From Nocardia cerradoensis NBRC 101014 (lineage in GTDB: Bacteria; Actinomycetota; Actinomycetes; Mycobacteriales; Mycobacteriaceae): DNA of 46,567 bases. The notes beneath the pieces are model-generated. The model made no database searches. It was not told where the DNA came from and saw nothing but the letters and a program-made list of their open reading frames with translations. Both the position numbers and the translations under genes were made by a program. This document shows, piece by piece, positions 16,728 through 24,648 of the stretch. The stretch spans positions 1-46,567 of the forward strand of contig NZ_BAFW01000143.1 in NCBI RefSeq assembly GCF_000308535.1, in the 5' to 3' direction. Position 1 is the stretch's first letter. Each line of letters opens with the position of its first letter.

Positions 16728-17555
16728 ATGTTCGACCTCATCCTGCACGCAGTCCCCGTCTTCGTGCTCTGCGTCGTGCTGGAAGCGCTATCGTTCCGAT
16801 TCCTTGCCGACGACGACGAACTCGGATACGAAGCGCGTGACACGCGAACCAGTCTGACCATGGGAATCGGCAACGCGGTCATCAATATCGCCTGGAAACT
16901 GGTGGTGGTCGCGGTCTATGCGGGCCTGTATCTGCTTGCGCCGCTACACCTTTCCGCGCACAATCCGCTGACCTGGATTGGTCTGTTCTTCGCCGATGAA
17001 CTGGCCTACTACTGGTACCACCGCACGCATCACACCATCCGAATGCTGTGGGCCAGTCACGTCGTACATCACTCCAGCAGGCGCTACAACCTGTCGACGG
17101 CGTTGCGGCAAACGTGGACGCCGTTCTCGGCCCTGCCCTACTGGGCGCCGCTGGCGCTCATGGGATTTCCGCCCTGGATGATTTTGCTGCAGCAAGCGAT
17201 CAGCCTGCTGTATCAGTTCTTCGTCCATACCGAGCGAGTCGGCACCCTGTGGCGTCCGGTGGAGTTCATCATGAACACCCCGTCGCACCACCGGGTGCAC
17301 CACGGTTCCAACGCGCAATACCTGGACAAGAACTACGGCGGCATCCTCATCGTCTGGGATCGAATGTTCGGCACGTTCGAACCCGAACGTGAGCGCGTCG
17401 TGTACGGCCTGACGAAAAACATCGACACCTTCAACCCGTTACGTGTGGCCACACACGAATACGGCGCGATTGCTCGCGATCTCCGTGGCGCACGCAGCTG
17501 GGGAGCCGCATTCGGCTACCTGTTCCGCGGGCCAGGGTGGAGCCCCGAGCAATAG
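16728..17555 (+). CDS. Sterol desaturase / fatty acid hydroxylase superfamily protein
   Basis: This is a 275-aa membrane-bound di-iron enzyme. The histidine clusters are HRTHH at 98-102, HVVHHSS at 111-117 and HHRVHH at 187-192, matching the superfamily pattern HxxxH/HxxHH/HxxHH. Hydrophobic segments at about residues 4-22, 45-72, 80-95 and 135-165 place the active site at the cytoplasmic membrane face. Members use O2 and a reductant to hydroxylate or desaturate lipid chains. It is translated right behind the GntR regulator and probably controlled by it. The substrate could be a fatty acid, carotenoid or sterol-like lipid; the sequence does not decide. No reductase gene is adjacent. Confidence 0.9.
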   Translation: MFDLILHAVPVFVLCVVLEALSFRFLADDDELGYEARDTRTSLTMGIGNAVINIAWKLVVVAVYAGLYLLAPLHLSAHNPLTWIGLFFADELAYYWYHRTHHTIRMLWASHVVHHSSRRYNLSTALRQTWTPFSALPYWAPLALMGFPPWMILLQQAISLLYQFFVHTERVGTLWRPVEFIMNTPSHHRVHHGSNAQYLDKNYGGILIVWDRMFGTFEPERERVVYGLTKNIDTFNPLRVATHEYGAIARDLRGARSWGAAFGYLFRGPGWSPEQ

Positions 17556-17575
17556 CGCATCATCGCACCATCTTT

Positions 17576-17610
17576 CGATCGGTGCTCGCCGTTGCGGCGA
17601 GCACCGATCG
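17576..17610. terminator. Bidirectional terminator hairpin
   Basis: This is a perfect 16-bp stem (17576-17591 with 17595-17610) around a 3-nt TTG loop, between the convergent hydroxylase and SDR genes. Short T-rich flanks occur on both strands (TCGTTT downstream on plus, GAAAGA on the other side). It is one of the strongest hairpins in the window. Confidence 0.8.
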
Positions 17611-17622
17611 TCGTTTCCGGGT

Positions 17623-18279
17623 TCAGCCGTCGTAGGACACGTGTGGTGTCCAGTCCTGATCCGTGCGCGTCACCGCCCGCCACATCGCCTCCGCGATCGG
17701 CGGGGGCGAGAAGGGCCCGGTCGGGGTGAGTACGCCGTTGATCTGCACGGCGACCGCGCGGACACCAGCGGGTGCAAGCCTCGCATCGAGGCTGGTCACC
17801 AGATTGCGCAGGCCGGCCTTCTGAACCCCCAGGGAGGCCGCGCCGTGCCAAGGCCGGTCCGCCGCGGCGCTGCCGGTAACCAAGACTCGCGACCCCGGGT
17901 GCAGGAACGGCCGCGCTGCCTGCACGGCAGGCAGCAGCGACGCGACGCCCAGGGTGAGATCTTCGAGCAGTTCGGCGACCGTCAGCTCCAGCGGGTCCCG
18001 TTCGCGCCACACGCTCGGATTGAAGTGCAGCACATCGATTCGACCGTGCCGCTCGCCCATCGTTGTCACGATCCGGGCCACATCCGCCGGATCCAGTAGA
18101 TCGATCGCCGAGCCCAGAGCCTGATAGCCCTCGTCGACGAGCGTCGCAGCCAGATTCGCCGCCTGCTGTTCCTGCTCGGTGGTCAGGACAGCGCGATAGC
18201 CTTCGCGCGCGAATCGGCGCGCAACCCCGAGGCTCAGGCCGGGGCCCGCGCCGATAGCAAGGTGTACAGGAGTAGTCAC
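17623..18279 (-). CDS. SDR family protein lacking the catalytic tyrosine
   Basis: This is a 218-aa Rossmann-fold short-chain dehydrogenase/reductase. The cofactor turn GAGPGLSLG is at residues 10-18. The active-site Ser137 (VLVTGS) and Lys154 are in the usual S-x12-Y-x3-K spacing, but the Tyr position (150) is Leu, in AASLGVQKAG. It may therefore bind NAD(P) without normal oxidoreductase activity, or use another proton donor. It starts at GTG 18279; a TAGGCT box 6 nt before it suggests a leaderless transcript. It is divergent from the DUF4345 gene, with a GntR-type operator between, so probably part of the same lipid regulon. Confidence 0.85.
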   Translation of the reverse strand: MTTPVHLAIGAGPGLSLGVARRFAREGYRAVLTTEQEQQAANLAATLVDEGYQALGSAIDLLDPADVARIVTTMGERHGRIDVLHFNPSVWRERDPLELTVAELLEDLTLGVASLLPAVQAARPFLHPGSRVLVTGSAAADRPWHGAASLGVQKAGLRNLVTSLDARLAPAGVRAVAVQINGVLTPTGPFSPPPIAEAMWRAVTRTDQDWTPHVSYDG

Positions 18280-18285
18280 CGAGCT

Positions 18286-18291
18286 AGCCTA
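18286..18291 (-). promoter_or_regulatory. -10 box TAGGCT of the SDR gene
   Basis: On the minus strand TAGGCT is followed by 6 nt and then GTG 18279. This spacing puts the transcript start on the start codon (leaderless). No -35 box was clear. Confidence 0.45.
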
Positions 18292-18314
18292 GCCGTGGTT
18301 AACAGATCACACCT

Positions 18315-18333
18315 GTACTGGTTACACCAGTTG
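18315..18333. promoter_or_regulatory. GntR/FadR-type operator copy 2 (ACTGGT-N3-ACCAGT core)
   Basis: The element is GTACTGGTTACACCAGTTG, with a perfect core ACTGGT-TAC-ACCAGT. It matches 14 of 19 positions of the site at 15953-15971. It lies just upstream of the -10 box of the DUF4345 gene and upstream of the divergent SDR promoter, a classic place for repression of both. Confidence 0.65.
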
Positions 18334-18335
18334 CT

Positions 18336-18341
18336 TATAAT
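18336..18341 (+). promoter_or_regulatory. -10 box TATAAT of the DUF4345 gene
   Basis: A consensus TATAAT ends 6 nt before ATG 18348, so transcription would start on the ATG (leaderless mRNA). The operator at 18315-18333 abuts it. Confidence 0.6.
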
Positions 18342-18347
18342 CGGCGA

Positions 18348-18788
18348 ATGAATACAGCCCCCCATCGCCCCTATCAGGATCGGCTTGTTCGCGCCTATCT
18401 GGCCATCGCCGCATGCGCTTTCCTTCTCATCGGGCTCAACGGGCTGTTCGCGCCCGTCCGCGCGGCGGCCGGAATCGGCTTCGAGATCCTGACGAGCGCC
18501 GGCCTCAACGAAATGCGCGCCAACTACGGCGGATTGCAGTTGGCGCTTGCAGGCCTGCTGGCCGGCGGGGCCGTGCGGGCCGCTGTGGCAAAACCCGCAC
18601 TCGTGCTCACCGTCGCTGTCTGCGGTGGATTGGTGTTCGGCCGCCTCGTCGGATTCGCGATCGACGGGCCCCCTCGAGCGGGCATCCTGCCGTGGTTTGT
18701 ACTGGAAGTCGTGGCAGTCGTAGTCGGCGGAACACTGCTGCTCAGGGACCGTGAGCACCGAACAGAGGTCACCGACCCACAGCAGTGA
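18348..18788 (+). CDS. DUF4345 family membrane protein
   Basis: This is a 146-aa protein with four predicted membrane helices, at about residues 15-35, 60-78, 82-102 and 110-130. The conserved region NEMRANYGGLQLALAGLL is typical of DUF4345, a family of small four-helix proteins without known function. ATG 18348 has no ribosome site but sits 6 nt after a TATAAT box, consistent with leaderless translation. It is divergent from the SDR gene and shares the GntR-type operator with it, so a role in the same lipid-related response is inferred. Confidence 0.85.
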   Translation: MNTAPHRPYQDRLVRAYLAIAACAFLLIGLNGLFAPVRAAAGIGFEILTSAGLNEMRANYGGLQLALAGLLAGGAVRAAVAKPALVLTVAVCGGLVFGRLVGFAIDGPPRAGILPWFVLEVVAVVVGGTLLLRDREHRTEVTDPQQ

Positions 18789-18837
18789 GAAGCCGATCTC
18801 GCCGGATCGTCGCGCACAGCCGGACCCGCCGCCGCAG

Positions 18838-19671
18838 CTATGGGCCGGTCGCCGAGATCCGTTCCGCGCACGGCCGCAGCCGGAACCGGCGGTGCTGGAA
18901 GTCCCAGAACCGGTAGATCGGCCACTGCACGGTGTGGGAAACGCAGGCGGCCAGAATGATCAGCCGATGCTGCGGGCGCACCTGGAAGCCGTGGTGTTCG
19001 ATGGTGCGCAAGCCGAGGTGATGGAACTGCCACTGCCGGCGGGGGCTGGTGCGCCGGCGCCTGGCCGAGGTCCGCGCTCGCATCGCAGTGACCTGGTCGA
19101 TTCGCAGACCCCGCAACGTCAGACACAACGCCAGATCCAGGTCCTCGGCCACATCCGCGCGCGTCTGCACCACCGCGCGCACCTGCTCCCACGCATCCCG
19201 GCGCAGCGCCATGTTCGGTCCGTACATGTTCCCCACCGGCCCACCGAGCTTCCCCGCCCGCAGCAGCAACTGCTGGCCGAACCGCAGGAAAAACCCGACC
19301 GGCGAATCGTGATACGTGCACAACCCGGTCACCGCGGCGGTGTCGGGGTGGGTGCTGAGGTAGTCGCGGATGGTGGCGGCCCAGTCGTCGTCGACGAGGG
19401 TGTCGGCATCGGTGCGGGCGATGAATTCGCCACGCGCCTTGTCGAATCCGGCATTGCGCGCCGCGGGGATGCCGCGCACCAGCTCATGAACCAGCTGCAC
19501 CTTCGGATGCGAGCCGGCGAATTCGTAGACAACGGCTGCGGTGTCGTCGACACTGCCGTTGTCGACCACGATCACCTCGTCGACCGCATCCTGGGCGACC
19601 AGCCGAGACAGGGTTCGCTCGATGACGCGAGCTTCGTTGAGAGCAGGAACTACCACCGACAAGATCATCAA
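18838..19671 (-). CDS. Glycosyltransferase family 2
   Basis: This is a 277-aa GT-A fold glycosyltransferase. The N-terminus ILSVVVPALNEARVIERTL is the usual GT2 opening. The metal/nucleotide-sugar signature lies in IARTDADTLVDDDW at about residues 85-98. A GPNMALRRDAWEQV acceptor-loop motif follows, with an ED-containing segment (ADVAEDLDLAL). The C-terminal 60 residues are basic with weak hydrophobicity, so it may associate with the membrane. It starts at ATG 19671. It is likely to transfer a sugar to a lipid or cell-wall glycan precursor; donor and acceptor are unknown. No other glycan gene is adjacent. Confidence 0.88.
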   Translation of the reverse strand: MMILSVVVPALNEARVIERTLSRLVAQDAVDEVIVVDNGSVDDTAAVVYEFAGSHPKVQLVHELVRGIPAARNAGFDKARGEFIARTDADTLVDDDWAATIRDYLSTHPDTAAVTGLCTYHDSPVGFFLRFGQQLLLRAGKLGGPVGNMYGPNMALRRDAWEQVRAVVQTRADVAEDLDLALCLTLRGLRIDQVTAMRARTSARRRRTSPRRQWQFHHLGLRTIEHHGFQVRPQHRLIILAACVSHTVQWPIYRFWDFQHRRFRLRPCAERISATGP

Positions 19672-20205
19672 ACATCTCCTGCGACAAGGGAATGGATGAA
19701 CCGATCAAGAGGGAGAGCGCTAGCTTCGGGCAACCATAAACCACAACCATGTGCAGCACTTGACTTTCCGAAACACCGACGCCCCGCACGATCGCACGGC
19801 GACCCCAACCCGTCCTGCCGAGGACTCGACGGCACGGAGTACTCACAGCGCGGGCACCGTTTTCCCCATCCCATCCCCAGGGGCTACGGCCGATCGCACC
19901 AACAGTGCTGCGGCAGAAGCGAGTTCGCCGGGAGAAGTTCGTGGCCCACGGCGCCTATGAATCGGCGCCATGTCGGCTCATCGGGGTACCGGCGATCAGC
20001 CGGTGGGCGTGCCGATCTGGCGGCGTTCGAGCGTGCCACGCAATTCCGCGACGGCGCGGACGCTGTCAGCGGAACTCTCGACGATGTCGCCGATCAACTC
20101 GGCGAGTCCAGCAGTGACCGTCTGCTGCACCGCATTCGACAGTCCCACGAGTATCGGGTCGGGAGGCGCGGAGGGGACCTGCTTCTCCTCAAAAATGGTC
20201 GCGAG
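19672..20205. other. Gene-poor region with a possible TetR C-terminal fragment
   Basis: No intact gene is supported. On the minus strand, 19996-20220 reads a coding-like segment (LATIFEEKQVPSAP, LVGLSNAVQQTVTAGLAELI, VRAVAELRGTLERR) that resembles a TetR-type C-terminal domain but lacks a DNA-binding half, start and ribosome site. Together with the fragment at 20206 this looks like a scar of past rearrangement upstream of ku. Confidence 0.35.
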
Positions 20206-20439
20206 ATGAGCGTGAAGATCCTGTGCGCCAACTGCAACTCGCGCTGGATAGAGCCGATCGAGAAGGCAGCCGCACCCATCCTGGAGTCGACCATGCGCGG
20301 TGAGAGGTTCCCACCGGCACGAGACCTGTTCCGGCAGGCCCACTGGTCGACGGTCGTCGGACGCCCACGGCGCCGACCCACCCGAACCCGCGGCCGCGGA
20401 TTGACGACGTGGGCAACACAGTCGACAACAAATGCTTAG
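20206..20439 (+). pseudogene. Fragment of a CxxCN zinc-finger (HNH-like) hypothetical protein
   Basis: From ATG 20206 the frame reads MSVKILCANCNSRWIEPIEK, then AAAPILESTMRGE and, after an unalike stretch, LTTWATQST. The pattern CxxCNxxW followed by LExAAxPxLxxMIxG and an AxWAxKT-like motif is familiar from a group of uncharacterised bacterial proteins with an HNH-like zinc finger. The N-terminal partner of the finger and the C-terminal half are missing. I read it as a remnant; no function is assigned. Confidence 0.4.
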
Positions 20440-20676
20440 ATGCGCATATTTCTGTAGCGCAAGATTGATACCAGCCAAGATGGGCAAAGCGGCGAATCGA
20501 CCGCGACGGACGGTTCAGCTGTCGGCGCGAAACGTCTCGAAAATAGCAATGGACGTGGGCAAACGGCGTCTGCACCAGGACGTCGCAGGTCCACAAACAG
20601 CAACCGGCAACACTCGTCAACAACAACGAACCCGCAGGTCGCGCCGCTTCGCCGGACAAAACCGACCGGTCATAAG

Positions 20677-20682
20677 TAGCAT
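20677..20682 (+). promoter_or_regulatory. -10 box TAGCAT of ku
   Basis: TAGCAT ends 6 nt before ATG 20689. No ribosome site precedes the ATG, so a leaderless ku transcript is likely. Confidence 0.4.
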
Positions 20683-20688
20683 CGGCCT

Positions 20689-21648
20689 ATGCGGTCGATC
20701 TGGAAAGGTTCCATCGCGTTCGGGCTGGTGAATGTCCCGGTGAAGGTTTATACCGCCACCGAGGACCATGACATCAGGTTCCATCAGGTCCACGCCAAGG
20801 ATGGTGGACGTATCAAGTACGACCGGGTCTGCACGGTGTGCGGGCAGTCGGTGGCGTTCGCGGATATCGACAAGGCGTACGAGTCACCCGAGGGCGACAA
20901 GGTGATTCTCACCGACGAGGACTTCGCGAAGCTGCCGGTGGCCGAGAAGCACGAGATTCCGGTGTTGCAGTTCGTGCCCTCGGAGCAGATCGACCCCATC
21001 CTGTTCGACCGCAGCTACTACCTCGAGCCCGATTCCACGACGCCCAAGGCCTACGTGCTGCTGGCGAAGACGCTGGATCAGGTCGATCGGGTGGCGCTGG
21101 TGCATTTCACGCTGCGGCAGAAGACGCGGCTGGCGGCGCTGCGGGTGCGGGACGGGGTGCTGGTGTTGCAGACGCTGTTGTGGCCGGACGAGGTGCGCGC
21201 GGCCGAATTCGAATCGCTCGATGATGCCGCCGCACCGCGATCGCAGGAGGTCGCGATGGCGCAGACTCTGGTCGACAGCATGTCGGAGGATTTCGATCCC
21301 GATCAATACACCGACGAATATCAGATCGAGCTGAAGAAGCTGCTCGACGAGGCCATCGAATCCGGATCCGACCGCGTCACCCGCCACGAGGAGGCCGAAC
21401 CGGCGCAGATGGATGCCGAGGTGGTCGATCTGGTGGCGGCGTTGCAGCGCAGCCTCGAAGCCACCGGCCGCGGTGGGGAATCGGGCAAGTCCGGCCGGGG
21501 CCGCGCCTCGAAATCCGCCGCCAAGTCGACCGCGAAGGCGACCACCAAGCGGGCCGCGTCGAAATCCACCGGTACCAAATCGGCGAGCAAGTCGACTGCG
21601 AAGAAGGCGGCACCCAAGGCCGCCAAACAGACCCGCAAGGGAGCCTAG
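20689..21648 (+). CDS. ku: Non-homologous end-joining protein Ku
   Basis: This is a 319-aa bacterial Ku. It forms a homodimeric ring that binds DNA double-strand ends and recruits the ligase LigD. The N-terminus MRSIWKGSIAFGLVNVPVKV and the motifs DRSYYLEPD and KPFxxT-like region KTLDQVDRVALVHFTLRQK are typical of the core, about residues 1-255. The tail from about 262 is a Lys/Ala/Ser-rich, disordered extension (KSAAKSTAKATTKRAASKS and similar repeats), as in actinobacterial Ku proteins, where it helps DNA binding. No ligD is in the window. The start is ATG 20689, 6 nt behind a TAGCAT box. Confidence 0.97.
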   Translation: MRSIWKGSIAFGLVNVPVKVYTATEDHDIRFHQVHAKDGGRIKYDRVCTVCGQSVAFADIDKAYESPEGDKVILTDEDFAKLPVAEKHEIPVLQFVPSEQIDPILFDRSYYLEPDSTTPKAYVLLAKTLDQVDRVALVHFTLRQKTRLAALRVRDGVLVLQTLLWPDEVRAAEFESLDDAAAPRSQEVAMAQTLVDSMSEDFDPDQYTDEYQIELKKLLDEAIESGSDRVTRHEEAEPAQMDAEVVDLVAALQRSLEATGRGGESGKSGRGRASKSAAKSTAKATTKRAASKSTGTKSASKSTAKKAAPKAAKQTRKGA

Positions 21649-21653
21649 GCACC

Positions 21654-21676
21654 GATTCCGGCGGCGTCGCGGAATC
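21654..21676 (+). terminator. Weak hairpin after ku
   Basis: GATTCCG at 21654-21660 pairs with CGGAATC at 21670-21676 around a 9-nt loop, starting 5 nt after the ku stop. There is no T-tract, so termination is uncertain. Confidence 0.3.
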
Positions 21677-21832
21677 AGGCAATCGTGAGATATCCGACTG
21701 TTCGGCGCGCCCATTACGCGCGGGTCGGCCATACTTTGGCGGGGCCTGGCGGTTACCGTACGGTGCAATCACAGTTCGACCCGGTCGGGGCCCGGATCGT
21801 CCCCGTACCACCAGCTTCCGGAGGAACCACAT

Positions 21833-22594
21833 ATGACCAACCCGTCGGACCCGAACGGCCCGTACGGCCGGCCGGGGCAACCGGGCTACGGGTATCAGCC
21901 CGCCGGCCCGCAGCCGGGCTACGGCGCACCCCCGCCGGGTTACGGCGCGCCGCCGCCCGGATATGCCGCTCCCCCACCGGGTTACGGTACACCGGCTCCG
22001 GGATACGGTGCGGCACAACCGAATTACGGTGCTCCGGGAGCGGGCTACCCACCGGCCGGGCCGGGGTACGGCTATCAGCAACCGGGATTCGGGCCGCCCG
22101 CACCCTACGCGCACTGGTTCGCGCGCGTCGGCGGGTATCTCATCGATGCGCTGATCGTCGGTGTGCCGCTGGCCATCCTGTACGGACTCGCGTTCGGGCT
22201 CGGTAGCAAGGACGTGGACTGCTCGTTCGACGACGACACCTACGGCTCCTCATACTCCTACTCCACCAGTACGTGCACGAGCGGTGGCCTGACCGCCGTC
22301 GGCATCATCCTGGTGCTCCTGGCCATAGTGGTGGGGCTGGGTCTCGGACTGTGGCTCATCTACCAGGAAGGCACCACCGGTCAGACGCCCGGTAAGAAGG
22401 TCGTCGGCATCCGCGTGATCAAGGAAGCCGACGGTCAGGTGCTGGGCTTCGGTATGGCCTTCGTGCGCAAGCTCTGCCACATTCTCGACAACGCTCTGTG
22501 CGGCCTCGGCTATCTGTGGCCGCTGTGGGACGAGAAGAACCAGACCTTCGCCGACAAGATCGTCGGCACCATCGTGGTGCAGGCTCAGAAGTAG
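21833..22594 (+). CDS. RDD family membrane protein with Pro/Gly/Tyr-rich N-terminal repeats
   Basis: This is a 253-aa protein. Residues 1-95 are a disordered, cytoplasmic Pro/Gly/Tyr-rich region with [12 protein letters not shown] repeats. An RDD domain follows, with helices at about residues 104-122, 153-178 and 205-230. The name-giving basic and acidic positions are present ([16 protein letters not shown] with Arg and Asp, and [14 protein letters not shown] near the end). An insertion between helices 1 and 2 carries two Cys and a Ser/Tyr-rich stretch, probably outside the cell. Function is unknown; the family is linked to ion or small-molecule transport. ATG 21833 follows a GGAGGAA ribosome site. 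Confidence 0.88.
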   Translation: MTNPSDPNGPYGRPGQPGYGYQPAGPQPGYGAPPPGYGAPPPGYAAPPPGYGTPAPGYGAAQPNYGAPGAGYPPAGPGYGYQQPGFGPPAPYAHWFARVGGYLIDALIVGVPLAILYGLAFGLGSKDVDCSFDDDTYGSSYSYSTSTCTSGGLTAVGIILVLLAIVVGLGLGLWLIYQEGTTGQTPGKKVVGIRVIKEADGQVLGFGMAFVRKLCHILDNALCGLGYLWPLWDEKNQTFADKIVGTIVVQAQK

Positions 22595-22614
22595 CGTCGC
22601 TGACCAGCACTGTC

Positions 22615-22652
22615 ACGGCCCCGCGGTTCCCTCCAGGACGCGGGGCCGTTTC
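22615..22652. terminator. Intrinsic terminator after the RDD gene
   Basis: An 11-bp GC-rich stem, ACGGCCCCGCG with CGCGGGGCCGT, closes a 13-nt loop, followed by TTTCGTG on the plus strand. It lies between the convergent RDD and acyl-CoA dehydrogenase genes. Confidence 0.7.
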
Positions 22653-22680
22653 GTGTGGCGAGCGCCGATGCCGGACGGCC

Positions 22681-23943
22681 TCACACGCCCTTGGGCGCGT
22701 GAGCGGACATGAAGCCGAACAGATAGCCCGCTACTCGCCGCATCTGAATCTCCTCCGCTCCCTCGGTGATTCGGTAGCGGCGGTGGTGGCGGTAGATGTG
22801 TTCGAACGGCTGGTGGCGCGAATAGCCGAGGCCGCCGTACACCTGCATGGCGCGATCGGCCGCCTCGCAACACAATCGGTTGGCCCAGTAGTTGCACATC
22901 GACACCTGCTCGGAGGCGGCGAAGGTGCCGTGGCGATCCATGGTCCACGCGGTTTTGTGGATCAGCGTGCGCAGCATCTCGCATTGGGTGTGCAATTCGA
23001 CCAGCGGGAATTGGATCGCCTGATTGTCGGCGAGCGGTTTACCGAAGGGCTTGCGCTCCTTGGCATATGCCACGGCCCGGTCGATGCAGTATTGCGCGGC
23101 TCCGAGACTCGACGCCGCCTGGCGAATCCGGTTCTCGTTGAAGAAATGCTGGACCACCGCCAGCCCGCGGCCCTCGGGACCGAAGACGGCGTCGGCGCCG
23201 ACGCGCACGTCGCGCAGGGTGACGCGCCCGTGGTCGGTGGGCATGTTGAAGGTCCACAGATATTCCTCGACCGTGAATCCACGGGTCTCGGGCGGCACCA
23301 GGAATGCGGTGATGCCCCTGCCGTCCCCCGCGTCGCCGGCGGTGCGCGCGAAGATCAGATCGGCGTCGGCGGTGTGAATGCCGGTATTCCAGGTCTTCTC
23401 GCCGTTGATCACCCAGCCGTCGCCGTCGCGCACCGCGCGAGTGTCCATATGGGTGGCGTCGGAACCGTGTTCGGGCTCGGTGATGCCGAAGGCGAAGAAT
23501 TTCGTGCCCGCCGCCAGGCCCTCCACCCATTCCGCTTGCTGTTGGGGGGAACCGTATTCCAGCATCAGCAGCAGGCCCACATTGTTGGCGACCACGGCGT
23601 GTTCGTTCTGCAGATCGCAGTGCAGGCCCAGACCGCGGCGGGCGAGGTGTTCGCGAATGACGGCCATATCGAGATTGGTGCCGCCGCGGCCGCCGAATGC
23701 GGGCGGGAACGCGTAGCGGTAGTGCCCGGCGGCGTCGGCGCGGCGGCGGGTCTCGGCGAGCAGATCCTCCCAGTCGGTGCTCGGCAGCCCGCCGCGGTCC
23801 CAGTCGGTGCGGGCGTCTTCACGGCGGTGGTCGAAGAAGCGGATGTTGTCGTTCTCGCGTTCGAGCGGCACGATCTCGCGGTCGATGAAGGCATCCAGTT
23901 CGGCCAGATAGTCGCTGAGCTCCCGGGGAATGTCGAAATCCAC
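22681..23943 (-). CDS. Acyl-CoA dehydrogenase family protein
   Basis: This is a 420-aa FAD-dependent acyl-CoA dehydrogenase-type enzyme. Visible features are the acyl-CoA/FAD contacts AFGITEPEHGSDATHM and VINGEKTWNTG in the middle domain. In the C-terminal helical domain there are KERKPFGKPLADNQAIQF, the dimer signature QVYGGLGYSRHQPFEHIYR, and YRITEGAEEIQM, where the flavin/acyl contacts sit. All domains are complete. Such enzymes oxidise the alpha-beta bond of acyl-CoA thioesters, in fatty acid or side-chain degradation; chain length is not predictable. The start is ATG 23943. In M. tuberculosis a fadE gene also lies near the SUF locus, so the linkage may be conserved. Confidence 0.93.
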   Translation of the reverse strand: MDFDIPRELSDYLAELDAFIDREIVPLERENDNIRFFDHRREDARTDWDRGGLPSTDWEDLLAETRRRADAAGHYRYAFPPAFGGRGGTNLDMAVIREHLARRGLGLHCDLQNEHAVVANNVGLLLMLEYGSPQQQAEWVEGLAAGTKFFAFGITEPEHGSDATHMDTRAVRDGDGWVINGEKTWNTGIHTADADLIFARTAGDAGDGRGITAFLVPPETRGFTVEEYLWTFNMPTDHGRVTLRDVRVGADAVFGPEGRGLAVVQHFFNENRIRQAASSLGAAQYCIDRAVAYAKERKPFGKPLADNQAIQFPLVELHTQCEMLRTLIHKTAWTMDRHGTFAASEQVSMCNYWANRLCCEAADRAMQVYGGLGYSRHQPFEHIYRHHRRYRITEGAEEIQMRRVAGYLFGFMSAHAPKGV

Positions 23944-24056
23944 TGCTGCTCCTACCGTTTCGGCCGGTCCGGCGATTCGGCCCTCACGATATCGCGCAGC
24001 ATGCCTTCTCGGAGCGGGACGGACCCGGACATCGGTGACCGAGCGCGAAACAGCGG

Positions 24057-24100
24057 GAAAAACGACGGCGGCCGACCTGACATGCAGGTCGGCCGCCGTC
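24057..24100 (-). terminator. Strong intrinsic terminator of the DUF4189 gene
   Basis: A perfect 16-bp stem (24064-24079 with 24085-24100) closes a 5-nt loop ACATG. On the minus strand it is followed, after one base, by six T (A-run 24057-24062 on plus). It starts 11 nt beyond the stop of the 24112-24549 gene. Confidence 0.85.
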
Positions 24101-24111
24101 GGTGCGAACGA

Positions 24112-24549
24112 TCAGTGCGCGTTCGCGGTGCAACTGGTCAGGGCTATGGTCGCCGGGCGCGGGCTCGCACTCCCCAAGTCGGGGAACGGCGGTGCGCTCG
24201 GCCCGAGGAAATCCCTCGCCTGCTTCTCGGCCTCGATCTGGGTCGGACCCCAGCCCACCGCGATCCGGCCGTCCGCTCCCTGGGCGACAGCACCGCAGCC
24301 GTTGCTGAAATCCAAGATGACGCGGCAGTCACCGCGACCGCAATGCGCTCGGGCCGCGGCATCCGCGCTGGGCGCGTCGGCGAAGTTGGTGGCCGCGGCC
24401 ACCACGCCGCTGCTGTCGGAGTAGGCGATCGCACCGTGCAGATCACCGTCGGCCTGAGCCGAACCGGCGGCACCGGCCACCGCGAAACCCGCACCGGCCA
24501 CCGCCGCGACGGCCGCCGAGCGGACACGCCGGGAAAACATCTGGGACAT
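24112..24549 (-). CDS. Secreted DUF4189 domain protein
   Basis: This is a 145-aa protein from ATG 24549; a TTG at 24570 would add 7 residues. It has a clear Sec signal peptide (MSQMFSRR, then an Ala/Val-rich core, with cleavage likely after SAQA). The mature part is a DUF4189 domain: GAIAYSDSSGVVAAATNFAD, with conserved Cys in HCGRGDC and NGCGAVA and the motif GWGPTQIEAEKQA. Four or five Cys in the exported part suggest disulfides. DUF4189 proteins are small exported proteins common in mycobacteria and Nocardia; no activity is established. A strong terminator follows directly. Confidence 0.9.
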   Translation of the reverse strand: MSQMFSRRVRSAAVAAVAGAGFAVAGAAGSAQADGDLHGAIAYSDSSGVVAAATNFADAPSADAAARAHCGRGDCRVILDFSNGCGAVAQGADGRIAVGWGPTQIEAEKQARDFLGPSAPPFPDLGSASPRPATIALTSCTANAH

Positions 24550-24648
24550 CCGTGAATCCACCCCGTTCAAGTCTGCGTACTGGACGCAGGCGATCCTGCT
24601 CCACAGCGGCCTCGGATGTCCACTTCGCCCCCTACCCGGTGGCGAGAA

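Noticed and set aside
18751..20439. Plus-strand frame of 562 codons opposite the GT2 gene
   Set aside because: Most of it is the antisense of the glycosyltransferase, with Arg/His/Gln-rich composition and no start signal. Only its last 78 codons have a coding look and are listed as a fragment.
22498..24555. Plus-strand frame of 685 codons opposite the acyl-CoA dehydrogenase and DUF4189 genes
   Set aside because: It is antisense to two well-supported genes, and its sequence matches no family. Such long shadow frames are usual at this GC content.
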